Positions 1 to 9,360 are shown, counted from the stretch's first letter. The stretch: 64,000 nucleotides of DNA from Rufibacter hautae (GCF_008271695.1 NZ_VKKY01000002.1:434001-498000), one strand, 5' to 3'. Translations and numbers: made by a program. The notes: a model not told the origin generated them from the letters alone.

Positions 1-2
1 TT

Positions 3-1058
3 ACGCAGACTACTTACAGAGAACAGACGTTGTTTGACCCGTATGCCGCTCCATCTGATAAAAAGAGAATGAGTGATGGCTGGTTTGATAATGGCATGCC
101 TGACATCAATCAGAACAATCCGTTCATGGCCAATTTTATGATACAGAACATGATTTGGTACATACAGGAGTTCGGCATTGACGGCATTCGCATTGATACC
201 TATACTTACAGTGATCTTGAGTTTGCTAACCGATGCAACAAAGCTATTCTGGATGAATACCCTAACATCACCATGTTTGGCGAAACCCGGGTGTTCGGCA
301 CTGCCAACCAGGCTTACTTTAATGCGAATAACCTGAATTTACCGTATAAAAGTAACCTGCAGGCTTCCGTAGATTTCCAGTGCCTTTACCATGGTATTAT
401 ACCTGCGCTAACAGAACCTATCAACTGGACAAACGGAGTAAACAAGCTTTATAATACTGCCAGCAATGATTTCCTTAATAAGAACCCCATGCAAAATGTA
501 TTGCTGCTGGATAACCATGATGAACCACGGTTTTTCTCTGTAGTAGGAGAAGATGTGGAGAAGCAAAAGATGGGGTACCAATGGCTGCTGACCTATCGAG
601 GTATTCCGCAGTTATACTATGGGTCAGAAGTTTTACTAAAAGGCTTTACCAGCCCGTATGATGGGTTAGTGAGATCAGATTTTCCGGGGGGATGGAATGG
701 CGACACTAAAAATGCCTTTACTGGCAAAGGGCTCACGCAGGATGAACGCACAGTTCAGGATTTGGTCAGGAAGTTGGGCAATTTCAGGAAAAACTCCTCT
801 GCTATTAAATCGGGCAAGATGATGCATTATGTTCCGGTTGACGGAGTGTATGTCTACTTTAGGTATGATGATGATCAGACTATCATGTGCGTGATGAATA
901 CAGATAGCAAAGGCCATGAGCTGGATTTCAGCAAGTATGTTGAAAGAACAGGCAGTTTCACTGAGGCAGTTAACATTATCAATAATGATAAAATAAAAAC
1001 CTCAGAGAGAACTTCCATCCCAGCAATGCAGATGTGGGTGCTAGAATTAAAAAAATAG
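3..1058 (+). CDS. Cyclomaltodextrinase/neopullulanase-like alpha-amylase (GH13), 5'-truncated by window edge
   Basis: This is the C-terminal part of a GH13 enzyme that would hydrolyse cyclodextrins or starch oligosaccharides, probably in the periplasm. The frame is open from base 3 to the stop, so the true start lies before the window; the TTG at 30 is internal. Three GH13 signatures are visible: GIRIDTY with the nucleophile Asp (about 195-197), FGET with the acid/base Glu (282-284), and LDNHD with the transition-state Asp (519-521). A beta-sandwich C-terminal domain follows. SusA-type enzymes are usually about 600 residues, so about 350 visible residues fit the latter half. No other starch-utilisation gene is visible downstream. 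The family is clear; the exact substrate is inferred. Confidence 0.88.
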   Translation, partial: TQTTYREQTLFDPYAAPSDKKRMSDGWFDNGMPDINQNNPFMANFMIQNMIWYIQEFGIDGIRIDTYTYSDLEFANRCNKAILDEYPNITMFGETRVFGTANQAYFNANNLNLPYKSNLQASVDFQCLYHGIIPALTEPINWTNGVNKLYNTASNDFLNKNPMQNVLLLDNHDEPRFFSVVGEDVEKQKMGYQWLLTYRGIPQLYYGSEVLLKGFTSPYDGLVRSDFPGGWNGDTKNAFTGKGLTQDERTVQDLVRKLGNFRKNSSAIKSGKMMHYVPVDGVYVYFRYDDDQTIMCVMNTDSKGHELDFSKYVERTGSFTEAVNIINNDKIKTSERTSIPAMQMWVLELKK

Positions 1059-1104
1059 GCACAAAGCGTCCGCACTCTATCCATTAGCAGGTCAGATGAA
1101 TTAG

Positions 1105-1278
1105 CAACAAAACTACATCGCTTCACTAACTTCTTTGCGTGGTATAGCCGCCCTATGGGTCATGCTGTTTCATCTGGATGTGATTTTCTTTTCCAAGGGT
1201 TTTAGTCCTTTGGTGCCGCACGAGCTTACCGGCCTTATTACGAAAGGGTATTTGTGGGTTGAATTACCGGTAACCTAA
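1105..1278 (+). pseudogene. Remnant of an acyltransferase-3 (OatA-like) membrane protein, N-terminal fragment
   Basis: Read in frame 1, this segment encodes about 57 residues beginning YIASLTSLRGIAALWVM and continuing LFHLDVIFF. This is the typical first helix of acyltransferase-3 family proteins, including the Arg-Gly and His of the active-site segment. An in-frame TAG (1102-1104) lies directly upstream, with only a Met-Asn before it. The frame ends at TAA 1276-1278, just where the second helix should continue. Intact members have about 350 residues, so this is a decayed end fragment. It lies between the amylase and tRNA-Glu. Identification is from the motif alone. Confidence 0.6.
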
Positions 1279-1312
1279 TAAAGGTGAATTGCAAAAAGGA
1301 AAAATTTGACTA

Positions 1313-1344
1313 CAAAAAAAGCCGCTCCATTTGCATGAAGCGGC
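1313..1344 (-). terminator. Rho-independent terminator of tRNA-Glu
   Basis: On the minus strand a 10-bp stem (GCCGCTTCAT with ATGGAGCGGC, one G-T wobble) closes a GCAA tetraloop. It is followed by seven T residues and starts a few bases after the tRNA 3' end. Confidence 0.85.
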
Positions 1345-1350
1345 TTTTTG

Positions 1351-1422
1351 TAGTCCGTAGGGGAATCGAACCCCTGTTACCAGAATGAAAATCTGGTGTC
1401 CTAACCCCTAGACGAACGGACC
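1351..1422 (-). tRNA. tRNA-Glu (anticodon TTC)
   Basis: The minus strand folds as a complete cloverleaf of 72 nt. The acceptor stem is GGTCCGT with ACGGACT (first pair G-U), and the anticodon stem is CCAGA/TCTGG around the loop TTTTCAT, giving anticodon TTC. The T arm carries GTTCGAT. CCA is not encoded. A matching promoter lies upstream and a terminator directly downstream, so it is a monocistronic unit. Confidence 0.96.
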
Positions 1423-1442
1423 ATCTTTCGGTTTTGATGGTG

Positions 1443-1473
1443 CAAATATAGAAGGCCGATTTTTATCTGACAA
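1443..1473 (-). promoter_or_regulatory. Bacteroidota-type promoter of tRNA-Glu
   Basis: On the minus strand, TTG (1471-1473), 20 bases, then TATATTTG (1443-1450) match the Bacteroidota -33/-7 pattern TTTG...TAnnTTTG. Predicted initiation is near 1436, about 15 bases before the mature tRNA. Confidence 0.75.
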
Positions 1474-1538
1474 GCATCTTTGTTAAAATAAATGCGTTTA
1501 AACGGTAATTGACTCAAAATGAGGCGGTAAATTTTTAG

Positions 1539-2597
<1,059 letters not shown>

Positions 2598-2624
2598 TTT
2601 CTTAGCCGTTCAACTTATATAGAA

Positions 2625-2657
2625 GTGGTGCTGCCTTCCGGCGGCACCACTTTTTTT
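2625..2657 (+). terminator. Rho-independent terminator of gapA
   Basis: An 11-bp stem (GTGGTGCTGCC with GGCGGCACCAC, one G-T wobble) closes a TTCC loop and is followed by seven T residues, 28 bases after the gapA stop. Confidence 0.9.
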
Positions 2658-2778
2658 GTGTATTTTTACCAAATCGGCTTTAAAACAGAAAAGAGATTCA
2701 GACCTGGTTGCCCGCTTTCCTATTATAATGATAGAAGTCCGTCGCCAGTCTTGCGTTCTATAGAAATCCCTGCTTGCC

Positions 2779-3684
2779 ATGGAAAAACCAACCGCCCCGG
2801 AGAAGGCTTTTTTTATCCTGAACCCTAAATCTGGGGTGCGGAACAACATATCGGTGCCCGATCTTATTGCGCAGCACCTGGATACTTCCCGCTGGACCCC
2901 GGAGCTAGTGTTCACCCAGTACGCCGGCCATGCCCCGGACCTGGCTCGGCAAGCCGCCGAAGATGGCGCGCGTCTGGTAGTGGCGGTGGGCGGAGACGGT
3001 ACCGTGAATGAGGTAGCCCGGGGCTTGAAAGGCACTTCCGCAGCATTGGGCATTCTGCCCAAAGGGTCAGGGAATGGACTGGCCAGGCATTTGGGCATTC
3101 CTTTGGCATTGCCTCAGGCTTTGGCTTTGCTCAACCGGCCCACCTTTCACCGGATTGATTCCTGCGCTATCAACGGGCACCCGTTTTTCTGCACGGCCGG
3201 CATCGGGTTTGACGGACTGGTGAGTTCGGTGTTTGCCAAGAGCACCAAGCGGGGATTGAGCAGCTACGTGCAGTTGGTGGTTCGTGAGTTTCGGTCGTTC
3301 AAAGCTCAGGAAGCCACGGTGAGCATCAATGGGCGGTCGCTTTCGTCAGAGTTCTTCGTGGTGGCATTTGCCAATGCCTCGCAATACGGGAACAACGCCT
3401 ACATCGCGCCCATGGCCAATATCCAGGATGGGCTCATGGATGTCTGTCTCATCCGGCATGTAGGGGTGGCCGAGGCCATTCAACTGGGGTATGGTCTTAT
3501 GACCAAGCAAATTGCGCATTCCAGCCTGGCGGAGTTCCACACGTGCGCCACCGTTCGCGTACAAAGCGAAGAGCCGCAGTATTTCCACGCCGATGGCGAG
3601 TTCATTGGACAGGCGACGGAATTTGAAGTGCAGTTGTTTCCGGAGTCGTTAGAAGTGATTGCCTCCTTGGGGGCCAAAGCATAA
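2779..3684 (+). CDS. Diacylglycerol/lipid kinase (YegS/BmrU family)
   Basis: This 301-residue protein has the DAGK catalytic fold, which phosphorylates diacylglycerol or another lipid alcohol at the membrane face. The phosphate-binding loop AVGGDGTVNEVARGL and the downstream LPKGSGNGLARHL are family hallmarks, and the opening FILNPKSG starts the first strand. The C-terminal half (TAGIGFDGLVSS, then ADGEF) matches the second lobe. The ATG follows a cluster of stops in the other frames. It is followed 4 bases later by the SUI1-type gene, so the two are probably cotranscribed. The substrate cannot be told from sequence: bacterial members include phosphatidylglycerol, diacylglycerol and sphingosine kinases. 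Confidence 0.9.
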   Translation: MEKPTAPEKAFFILNPKSGVRNNISVPDLIAQHLDTSRWTPELVFTQYAGHAPDLARQAAEDGARLVVAVGGDGTVNEVARGLKGTSAALGILPKGSGNGLARHLGIPLALPQALALLNRPTFHRIDSCAINGHPFFCTAGIGFDGLVSSVFAKSTKRGLSSYVQLVVREFRSFKAQEATVSINGRSLSSEFFVVAFANASQYGNNAYIAPMANIQDGLMDVCLIRHVGVAEAIQLGYGLMTKQIAHSSLAEFHTCATVRVQSEEPQYFHADGEFIGQATEFEVQLFPESLEVIASLGAKA

Positions 3685-3688
3685 GAAT

Positions 3689-4033
3689 ATGAGCAAAAAC
3701 AAAAAGAACCGCGAGGGCGTGGTCTTCTCCACCAACCCCGATTTTGAATACGAATACCAGCAGGACCAGGAAATCCAGACGCTGCCTCCGCAGCAGCAGA
3801 ACCTGCGGGTGCAATTGGACAAGAAAAGCCGCGGCGGCAAGCAGGTCACCCTCATCACCGGCTTCGTGGGTCAGGACAGTGATTTACAGACGCTGGGGAA
3901 AACCCTGAAGACCAAGTGCGGAGTGGGCGGGGCCGCCAAAGACGGAGAAATCACCATCCAGGGCGATTTTCGTGACAAAGTGCTGCAACTCTTGTTGGAT
4001 CTGGGCTACAAAGCCAAGAAATCCGGCGGTTAA
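3689..4033 (+). CDS. SUI1/eIF1-like translation factor (YciH family)
   Basis: This 114-residue protein is related to eukaryotic initiation factor 1 and E. coli YciH. The SUI1 fold is seen in the second half: RGGKQVTLITGFVG, then KTKCGVGGAAKDGEI and the IQGDF...LLLDLGYKAKKSGG end. The first 45 residues are a charged, Gln-rich extension (QQDQEIQTLPPQQQ). The start used is ATG 3689, 4 bases after the lipid-kinase stop; a longer frame would overlap that gene. In bacteria the protein has been linked to start-codon fidelity and stress, but its role in this phylum is not established here. It converges on kdsB through a shared palindrome. Confidence 0.9.
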   Translation: MSKNKKNREGVVFSTNPDFEYEYQQDQEIQTLPPQQQNLRVQLDKKSRGGKQVTLITGFVGQDSDLQTLGKTLKTKCGVGGAAKDGEITIQGDFRDKVLQLLLDLGYKAKKSGG

Positions 4034-4064
4034 GGGGGGCACGGGCGTAACTTAAATGCTGCCT

Positions 4065-4100
4065 GTTTTAGGCCTGATTTCTCAGAATCTGGCTTAAAAC
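4065..4100. repeat. Dispersed palindrome, copy 1 (between SUI1-type gene and kdsB)
   Basis: Arms GTTTTAGGCCTGATT (4065-4079) and AATCTGGCTTAAAAC (4086-4100) pair at 13 of 15 positions. The right arm contains the kdsB stop codon (4094-4096). It lies between two convergent genes and could terminate both transcripts. Confidence 0.75.
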
Positions 4101-4837
4101 CGCTTTAGATACTGCAGCGCCTTTTCTACATCCTCGGGCGTATCAATTCCAATGGTTTCCAGCTCAGTCACGGCCGTGATAATCCTGAAGCCGTGCTCCA
4201 GCCAACGCAGTTGTTCTAGCGACTCGGCTTTCTCTAGGATGGAGGGCTGCAACTGGGTTAGTTGGGCCAGCACCTCGCTGCGGTACCCGTAAATCCCGAT
4301 GTGTTTGTAATAGGCATGCTTCGTAAGCCAATCTTGTTGCTCGGCACCGCGCAAATAGGGGATAGGGTGCCGGCTGAAATACAGGGCCTGTTGCTGCGCC
4401 CCGATGACTACTTTGGGGCTGTTGGGATTGAACAACTCCTCTTCTGACTGCACCGGCTTTATAAGCGTGGCAATCTGGTCCTGTGGTTGCGCAAAGCAAC
4501 CTAGCACTTTGTCAATCTGCTCGGGTTGAATAAAGGGCTCATCACCTTGGATGTTGACTACTACCTCAAACTCTTCGCCCAGTTGGGTATAAGCTTCGTA
4601 GCAACGGTCGGTGCCGCTTTGGTGGTGCGCCGCGGTCATGACCACCTTCCCCCCGAAATCCACCACGTGCTGCCTGATGCGCTCGTCATCAGTGGCCACT
4701 ACCACTTCCTGTAGGTTAGCGCTTTTAGCCTGTTCGTACACCCGCTGGATCATGGATTTACCGTCTAGCATCACCAAAGGCTTTCCGGGATAACGGGTCG
4801 AGGCAAATCGGGCGGGAATGATTCCAACAGCTTTCAT
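4094..4837 (-). CDS. kdsB: 3-deoxy-manno-octulosonate cytidylyltransferase
   Basis: This enzyme activates KDO with CTP to give CMP-KDO, the donor for the inner core of lipopolysaccharide; it is cytosolic. The 247-residue length is typical. The N-terminal nucleotidyltransferase motif IIPARFASTRYPGKPL starts at about residue 6, VATDDERI is near residue 48, and the metal-binding NIQGDEPFI is near residue 95. The C-terminal IGIDTPEDVEKA closes the family pattern. No other KDO gene is adjacent. The stop codon is embedded in a member of the dispersed palindrome family. A promoter candidate lies about 60 bases upstream. Confidence 0.96.
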   Translation of the reverse strand: MKAVGIIPARFASTRYPGKPLVMLDGKSMIQRVYEQAKSANLQEVVVATDDERIRQHVVDFGGKVVMTAAHHQSGTDRCYEAYTQLGEEFEVVVNIQGDEPFIQPEQIDKVLGCFAQPQDQIATLIKPVQSEEELFNPNSPKVVIGAQQQALYFSRHPIPYLRGAEQQDWLTKHAYYKHIGIYGYRSEVLAQLTQLQPSILEKAESLEQLRWLEHGFRIITAVTELETIGIDTPEDVEKALQYLKRF

Positions 4838-5188
4838 AGGGGCAGGTCTTTTTTGGGTGGCAGGTTCTTAAACTAACGAAACAAGCTTTTGTTTGCCCAA
4901 AGATATCAATATTTCAGTAGGGCCAACTAGAAGGCGGCTTTAGGTTAGTGGCTCCATTAGATATCTCTACTTTATATAGGTAAGCAGGACTTGGTTGCCG
5001 TTTTTGGGTCGATTTTACGAAAACAGTTTTAAAACAAAGAGGAGTTCTGCTCCTCCTTAAGTTCAAATTCGGATCCCCTAATTTGTGCATTCCCAAGTAA
5101 ATTGAAGTATAAAAGGATTATTGACTAATATGATTATTTGTTGATAAAATTTTATAAATTAGATAAGTATCAACATAAATCTAGCAAA
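4838..5188. other. Intergenic region between divergent kdsB and DUF2905 gene
   Basis: About 350 bases with a candidate kdsB promoter (4898-4925) and an AT-rich right half. A possible minus frame of 60 codons (4914-5096) shows no family features and is not called. Confidence 0.5.
4898..4925 (-). promoter_or_regulatory. Candidate kdsB promoter
   Basis: On the minus strand TATCTTTG (4898-4905) matches the -7 element TAnnTTTG. A TTG at 4923-4925 lies 17 bases upstream, slightly short of the usual 19-21. Confidence 0.45.
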
Positions 5189-5428
5189 ATGCAACCAATG
5201 GACATGCAGCCACTCGGCAAGTTAATGATGGTCCTGGGGGTAATCATTGTGGTCATAGGAGCCATCATTTGGCTGGCAGGACCGCGCATGGGATGGTTTG
5301 GGCGCCTACCCGGCGATGTGCACATAGATCGGCGCAACTTCAAAATCTTCGCGCCTTTCACTACCATGCTGCTGTTGAGCATTCTGTTCAGTTTGGTGTT
5401 TTGGGCTATCCGCCGTTTCTTTGGGTAG
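5189..5428 (+). CDS. DUF2905 small membrane protein
   Basis: This is a 79-residue protein with two predicted membrane helices: about residues 9-28 (LMMVLGVIIVVIGAIIWLAG) and about 53-74 (FTTMLLLSILFSLVFWAI). The loop between them, GRLPGDVHIDRRNF, is the conserved signature of the DUF2905 family. Function is unknown. The start at 5189 (MQPMDMQPLGK) is chosen because the upstream in-frame codons are low-complexity and AT-rich. The following YdcF-like gene starts 85 bases downstream and may be cotranscribed. Confidence 0.85.
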   Translation: MQPMDMQPLGKLMMVLGVIIVVIGAIIWLAGPRMGWFGRLPGDVHIDRRNFKIFAPFTTMLLLSILFSLVFWAIRRFFG

Positions 5429-5513
5429 TTTATCCAAAATGCATTTTTCTGCCAAGGCTAATTTTGGTAGGCCGTAGAGCGCCTGCCAGGTCTTGTGGAG
5501 ATTACCTACGTTT

Positions 5514-6278
5514 ATGTTCTTTCTGCTCTCTAAGCTCCTGCAATTTCTTGTTTCCCCTTTGCTATGGATGGTTGCCCTCTTCGTTTTAGGGTTACTTTTC
5601 AGAAATCAGGCTAAAAAACGATTGGCTTTCCGGACGGGGCTGGTATTGCTGCTGTTCTTCACCAATCCGTTTCTGAGCAACGAGGCCTGGCTGGCCTGGG
5701 AACCGGAGTCGGTGCTCATGAAAGACGTGCCGGTGTATGACGCGGGCATTGTGCTTACGGGCGTGACCGAGGTGAACAAATCACCCCATGACCGGGTGCA
5801 TTACCAGGAGGGCGCCGAGCGGATTTTGGACGCCATCCAGCTCTATAAGATGGGTAAACTGAAGAAGATCCTCATTTCGGGCGGCTCTGGGGCCATCAAA
5901 GACGTGGAACGGACCGAAGCCAGTAATCTGCAACAGACTGCCCTATATGCCGGCGTGCCTGCCGGCGATATCCTGGTGGAAGAACGCAGCCGCAACACCC
6001 ATGAGAACGCCCGGTTCACCAAAGAGCTGTTACAAAACCAACCCCAGCTGAAGAAGTTTTTGCTTATCACCTCGGCGTTTCACATGCGGCGGGCGAAAGG
6101 CTGTTTTGAAAAAGTGGGCCTGAAAACCGACACGTTCCCCGTCGATTTCCAGACCCACGACCGTAGTTTTCATCTAGATGACCTGCTTGTTCCTGATCCC
6201 GAGGCGCTGCAGCAATGGTCTAAGCTGATCCATGAGTGGGTGGGCTATGTCACCTACAAACTGCTGGACTATTCCTGA
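5514..6278 (+). CDS. YdcF/ElyC/SanA-like DUF218 envelope protein
   Basis: This 254-residue protein has two N-terminal membrane helices (about residues 3-27 and 38-53) followed by a DUF218 domain. The domain shows DAGIVLTGV near residue 75, ISGGSGAI near 120, ERSRNTHENARF near 160 and ITSAFHMRRA near 185, the conserved pattern of ElyC and SanA. Those proteins act in envelope and peptidoglycan homeostasis, probably on isoprenoid-linked precursors. ATG 5514 is chosen over upstream TTG codons. The 3' end overlaps the convergent aldehyde dehydrogenase gene by 10 bases, so the two transcripts are antisense at their ends. Confidence 0.88.
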   Translation: MFFLLSKLLQFLVSPLLWMVALFVLGLLFRNQAKKRLAFRTGLVLLLFFTNPFLSNEAWLAWEPESVLMKDVPVYDAGIVLTGVTEVNKSPHDRVHYQEGAERILDAIQLYKMGKLKKILISGGSGAIKDVERTEASNLQQTALYAGVPAGDILVEERSRNTHENARFTKELLQNQPQLKKFLLITSAFHMRRAKGCFEKVGLKTDTFPVDFQTHDRSFHLDDLLVPDPEALQQWSKLIHEWVGYVTYKLLDYS

Positions 6279-7648
6279 GGGTCGCTGACCCAGATGGTTT
6301 TCTGGTTCACAAACTCCCGGATGCCCAAATAAGATAATTCCCGGCCGTAGCCGGATTTCTTCACCCCGCCAAACGGCAGTGCCGGGTCTGAGGCCACAAT
6401 GGCGTTCACGAACACCGCACCGGCCTCTACTTTGCGGGCCAGTTCCTGCCCGCGCTTGATGTCGCTCGTCCAGACGGAGCCGCCCAGCCCAAAGGGAGAA
6501 TCGTTGGCGATCCGGATGGCGTCTTCCGCGTCCTCGGCCACAAACACCAAGGCCACCGGTCCAAAAAACTCCTCCTCGTACGCCGGGTTGCCCGGTTTAA
6601 TATCCGTGAGGATGGCAGGGTGGAAGAGGGCTTTGTCCGGATCTGGCTGACCACCTTCCAGGTACAGTTTTGCTCCTGCGGCTACTGAGCGTTCTACCTG
6701 ATCGGTGAGTTCCTGGGCTAGGTCCACACGGGCCAAGGGTCCGTAGTCAATGTCTTCGTCATTCAAAGGGTCTCCGGTGCGCTTTTTCTGCATGTTTTTG
6801 GCAAAAGCGGCCAAAAACTCTTCGGCAATGGGTTTCTCCAGAATGAAGCGTTTGGCGGCAATGCAGCTCTGACCGGTGTTGATGAGGCGGGCATTGGCCG
6901 CTTTCTTGGCCACTGCCTCCACATCGGCATCGGCTAAGACCACAAAGGCATCGGATCCGCCCAGTTCCAATACCGTCTTCTTGATCTCGTTTCCCGCCAG
7001 GGAAGCCACCTTGGCGCCCGCGCCTTCGCTTCCGGTGAGGGTCACGGCCTTCACGCGCTCGTCTTTGATGAGATGCTCCACTTCCTTGGAGCCAATGAGC
7101 AAGGATTGGAAACATCCCTCGGGGAAGCCCACTTTGTCAAACACCTCCTGAATGGCCAGCGCGCACTGCGGTACGTTGGAGGCGTGTTTCAGCAACCCCA
7201 CGTTGCCCGCCATGAGCGCGGGCGCCGCAAACCGGAACACCTGCCAGAAAGGGAAATTCCAGGGCATCACGGCCAGGATAGCGCCTAGCGGCTCAAAGGA
7301 AATGAAGCTGCGCACTGCGCTGGTCCTAATCTCCTCGTCCTGCAGGAAAGCTTCGGCGTGCTGGGCGTAATAGTGGCAGACCATTGCGCATTTGTTTACC
7401 TCACCGCGGGCCTGGGCCAGAGGCTTGCCCATTTCCAGGGAAATGATTTTGGCGTAATAGTCTGTGTTGCCGGCCAACTCATCTCCGGCACGCTGCATGA
7501 GGGTAGACCGCTGCAGGAAGGACGTGGTGCGCCAGGCCTGGAAGGCATTCTGGGCTCGCTGCAGCGTTTCTTCTATCTCCTGCGCCGTGGCAGGCTCAAA
7601 AGTTTTCTCTACCTGGTTCGTATATGGGTTAATGGATTGGATAGGCAT
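6269..7648 (-). CDS. NAD(P)-dependent aldehyde dehydrogenase (succinate-semialdehyde type)
   Basis: This 459-residue enzyme of the aldehyde dehydrogenase superfamily oxidises an aldehyde to the acid in the cytosol. Motifs in order are AVMPWNFPFWQVFR near residue 130, GLLKHASNVP near 160, LTGSEGAGAKVA near 210, the general base in KTVLELGGSDAF near 235, and the catalytic Cys in NTGQSCIAAKR near 270. The GLLKHASNVP form is typical of the Sad/YneI succinate-semialdehyde subgroup. No aminobutyrate transaminase is adjacent, so the substrate is an inference. It is monocistronic and its 3' end overlaps the convergent YdcF-like gene. Confidence 0.92.
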   Translation of the reverse strand: MPIQSINPYTNQVEKTFEPATAQEIEETLQRAQNAFQAWRTTSFLQRSTLMQRAGDELAGNTDYYAKIISLEMGKPLAQARGEVNKCAMVCHYYAQHAEAFLQDEEIRTSAVRSFISFEPLGAILAVMPWNFPFWQVFRFAAPALMAGNVGLLKHASNVPQCALAIQEVFDKVGFPEGCFQSLLIGSKEVEHLIKDERVKAVTLTGSEGAGAKVASLAGNEIKKTVLELGGSDAFVVLADADVEAVAKKAANARLINTGQSCIAAKRFILEKPIAEEFLAAFAKNMQKKRTGDPLNDEDIDYGPLARVDLAQELTDQVERSVAAGAKLYLEGGQPDPDKALFHPAILTDIKPGNPAYEEEFFGPVALVFVAEDAEDAIRIANDSPFGLGGSVWTSDIKRGQELARKVEAGAVFVNAIVASDPALPFGGVKKSGYGRELSYLGIREFVNQKTIWVSDPQE

Positions 7649-7855
7649 GGGGTTTTACTATATTTGGATGGGACTTTAACCGGGGGGCTGAATAACTAAC
7701 TGGGGCAATGTCCGTAATAATACGGGCCATGTTCTTGCTTTTGTTTGGATGCTCCAAAACATATTCTACATAACTGGGTTAAAAGAGTTACGTAAAGCAG
7801 TGAACTTTCACTCCCCCTGCATAGTCTCCACCGCCTTTTGGCTTAATGATTTTTA

Positions 7856-8404
7856 TTGTTGGACACAACTTTACATATTACCTCTGAAGAGGACCTGGTT
7901 GCGCAATTGCGGGCGCAAGACCAACGGGCCGTTACTCTTCTCTACCGTAACTACTCGGCGGCACTGTACGGGGTTATTCTCCGGATAGTAAAGCAGGAAG
8001 AGGTAGCGGAGGACGTCTTGCAGGAAAGCTTTGTGAAGATCTGGACCGCATTCCCAACCTATGACGAGCAGAAAGGACGGCTCTTTACCTGGATGCTCAA
8101 CATTTCCCGTAATTTAGCCATTGACAAAATCCGCTCAAAGCAATATCGCGTAGGTTCAAAAACGCAGCCCATGGAAAACACCGTGACGTCGCACATGGTG
8201 AGCAGCGAGGGCATTAAGCCAGACCACATTGGGATACAGGAGATGACCCAGCAGCTGAACCCAGACCAGAAGGTGATCATAGATCTGATGTACTTCAATG
8301 GGTTCACGCAAAGTGAGGTGGCCGAAGAGCTTAATATTCCGCTGGGGACGGTAAAAACCAGGGCCCGGATGGCCATCAAGTTTTTGAGCAAATTAATCAA
8401 ATAG
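7856..8404 (+). CDS. ECF-type RNA polymerase sigma factor (SigK-like group)
   Basis: This is a 182-residue sigma factor. Region 2 lies at about residues 25-95 (LLYRNYSAALYGVILRIV, EDVLQESFVKIW, and the -10-binding FTWMLNISRNLAIDKIRS). Region 4 lies at about 130-180 with the helix-turn-helix FTQSEVAEELNIPLGTVKTR. The next gene, 2 bases downstream, encodes its likely anti-sigma factor with an RskA domain. No in-frame ATG precedes region 2, so a TTG at 7856 or 7859 must start it. In related systems such pairs answer envelope or redox stress. The stimulus is not visible here. Confidence 0.9.
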   Translation: MLDTTLHITSEEDLVAQLRAQDQRAVTLLYRNYSAALYGVILRIVKQEEVAEDVLQESFVKIWTAFPTYDEQKGRLFTWMLNISRNLAIDKIRSKQYRVGSKTQPMENTVTSHMVSSEGIKPDHIGIQEMTQQLNPDQKVIIDLMYFNGFTQSEVAEELNIPLGTVKTRARMAIKFLSKLIK

Positions 8405-8406
8405 AG

Positions 8407-9246
8407 TTGAATACACAGGAGTATATAGATTCAGGAGTACTGGAGCTGTACGCAGCCGGTGGTCTTACGCCCTCAGAAAGCGGAGAGGTGGAGGAAATTG
8501 CCGCCCGGTATCCAGAGGTCCACGCGGCGCTGGAAGAGTGCCTGCGCACCATGGAAGCCTATGCGCTCACCCATGCCAAAGCGCCTCGCCCTGAACTAGA
8601 AGACCAGATTCTGCGGCAGTTGCAGGCCCAAACCGCTCCCATTCACCCCAACGGGGCGCCGGTGGGCAAAGTGGTGCCGATGCATAAAGAATCCAGCACC
8701 CATTACCCAGAAAAAGAAACCAGCCGTTGGTGGCAGATAGCCGCCGTGATTTTATTATTGATTAGTGCCGGGGCCAACGTGTACCTATACAGCAACCTGA
8801 GGGAAACCCGCAGTGAATTGATCAGTGCCCGGCAAACCTCCCGCCAATACGCCCTGCAGGTAAGCCAACTTGAAACCCGCAGCCTACAGTCTGAAAGCCT
8901 TTTGGGCATGCTGCGCAATCCGCAGACCTTAGCGGTTCAATTGAACGGCGTAACCCAGCACCCAGAGGCCAAGGCCACCGTTTTCTGGAACCGCGAAACC
9001 AAGGAAGTCTACTTTGACCCTGCCAAACTTCCCGCTGCGCCCACCGGAAAGCAATACCAACTTTGGGCCCTGGCCCAAGGCAAACCCATTGATGCCGGCG
9101 TAGTCAAAGCCACCGACAGCACCCTGCTCAAGATGAAGTCCATTGAAGAAGCCCAAGCCTTTGCGGTAACTTTGGAACCTGAGGGCGGCAGCGTCAACCC
9201 AACCCTGGAGGAAATGTATGTTATGGGCAACAGCGCCGGTCGGTAG
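8407..9246 (+). CDS. Anti-sigma factor, RskA-family membrane protein
   Basis: This 279-residue single-pass protein would hold the preceding sigma factor at the membrane. The cytoplasmic N-terminus (GVLELYAAGGLTPSESGEVE, about residues 10-30) is the conserved sigma-binding segment of the RskA/ChrR-like group. A membrane helix lies at about 116-134 (IAAVILLLISAGANVYLY). It is followed by a short coiled region and a C-terminal RskA domain (VFWNRETKEVYFDPAKLP, KQYQLWALAQGKPIDAGVV). The start is TTG at 8407, 2 bases after the sigma stop, which suggests translational coupling. A strong terminator follows, so this is a two-gene operon. Confidence 0.9.
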   Translation: MNTQEYIDSGVLELYAAGGLTPSESGEVEEIAARYPEVHAALEECLRTMEAYALTHAKAPRPELEDQILRQLQAQTAPIHPNGAPVGKVVPMHKESSTHYPEKETSRWWQIAAVILLLISAGANVYLYSNLRETRSELISARQTSRQYALQVSQLETRSLQSESLLGMLRNPQTLAVQLNGVTQHPEAKATVFWNRETKEVYFDPAKLPAAPTGKQYQLWALAQGKPIDAGVVKATDSTLLKMKSIEEAQAFAVTLEPEGGSVNPTLEEMYVMGNSAGR

Positions 9247-9273
9247 CTATTTATAGGAGTAGTTGGCTTTGCT

Positions 9274-9307
9274 GCTTTTAAGCCGATTTCTCCAAAACGA
9301 GCGAAAA
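9274..9307. repeat. Dispersed palindrome, degenerate copy (after anti-sigma gene)
   Basis: The half-site CTTTTAAGCCGATTTCTCC is clear, but the right arm (AAAACGAGCGAAAA) has drifted. It sits 28 bases after the stop, ahead of a separate strong terminator. Confidence 0.45.
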
Positions 9308-9331
9308 TCTACAAACATCAGAATCTATTTT

Positions 9332-9360
9332 GAAGGCCTCTCCTGAGGCCTTCTTTTTTT
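9332..9360 (+). terminator. Rho-independent terminator of the sigma/anti-sigma operon
   Basis: A perfect 9-bp stem (GAAGGCCTC with GAGGCCTTC) closes a TCCT loop and is followed by seven T residues. Confidence 0.92.
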
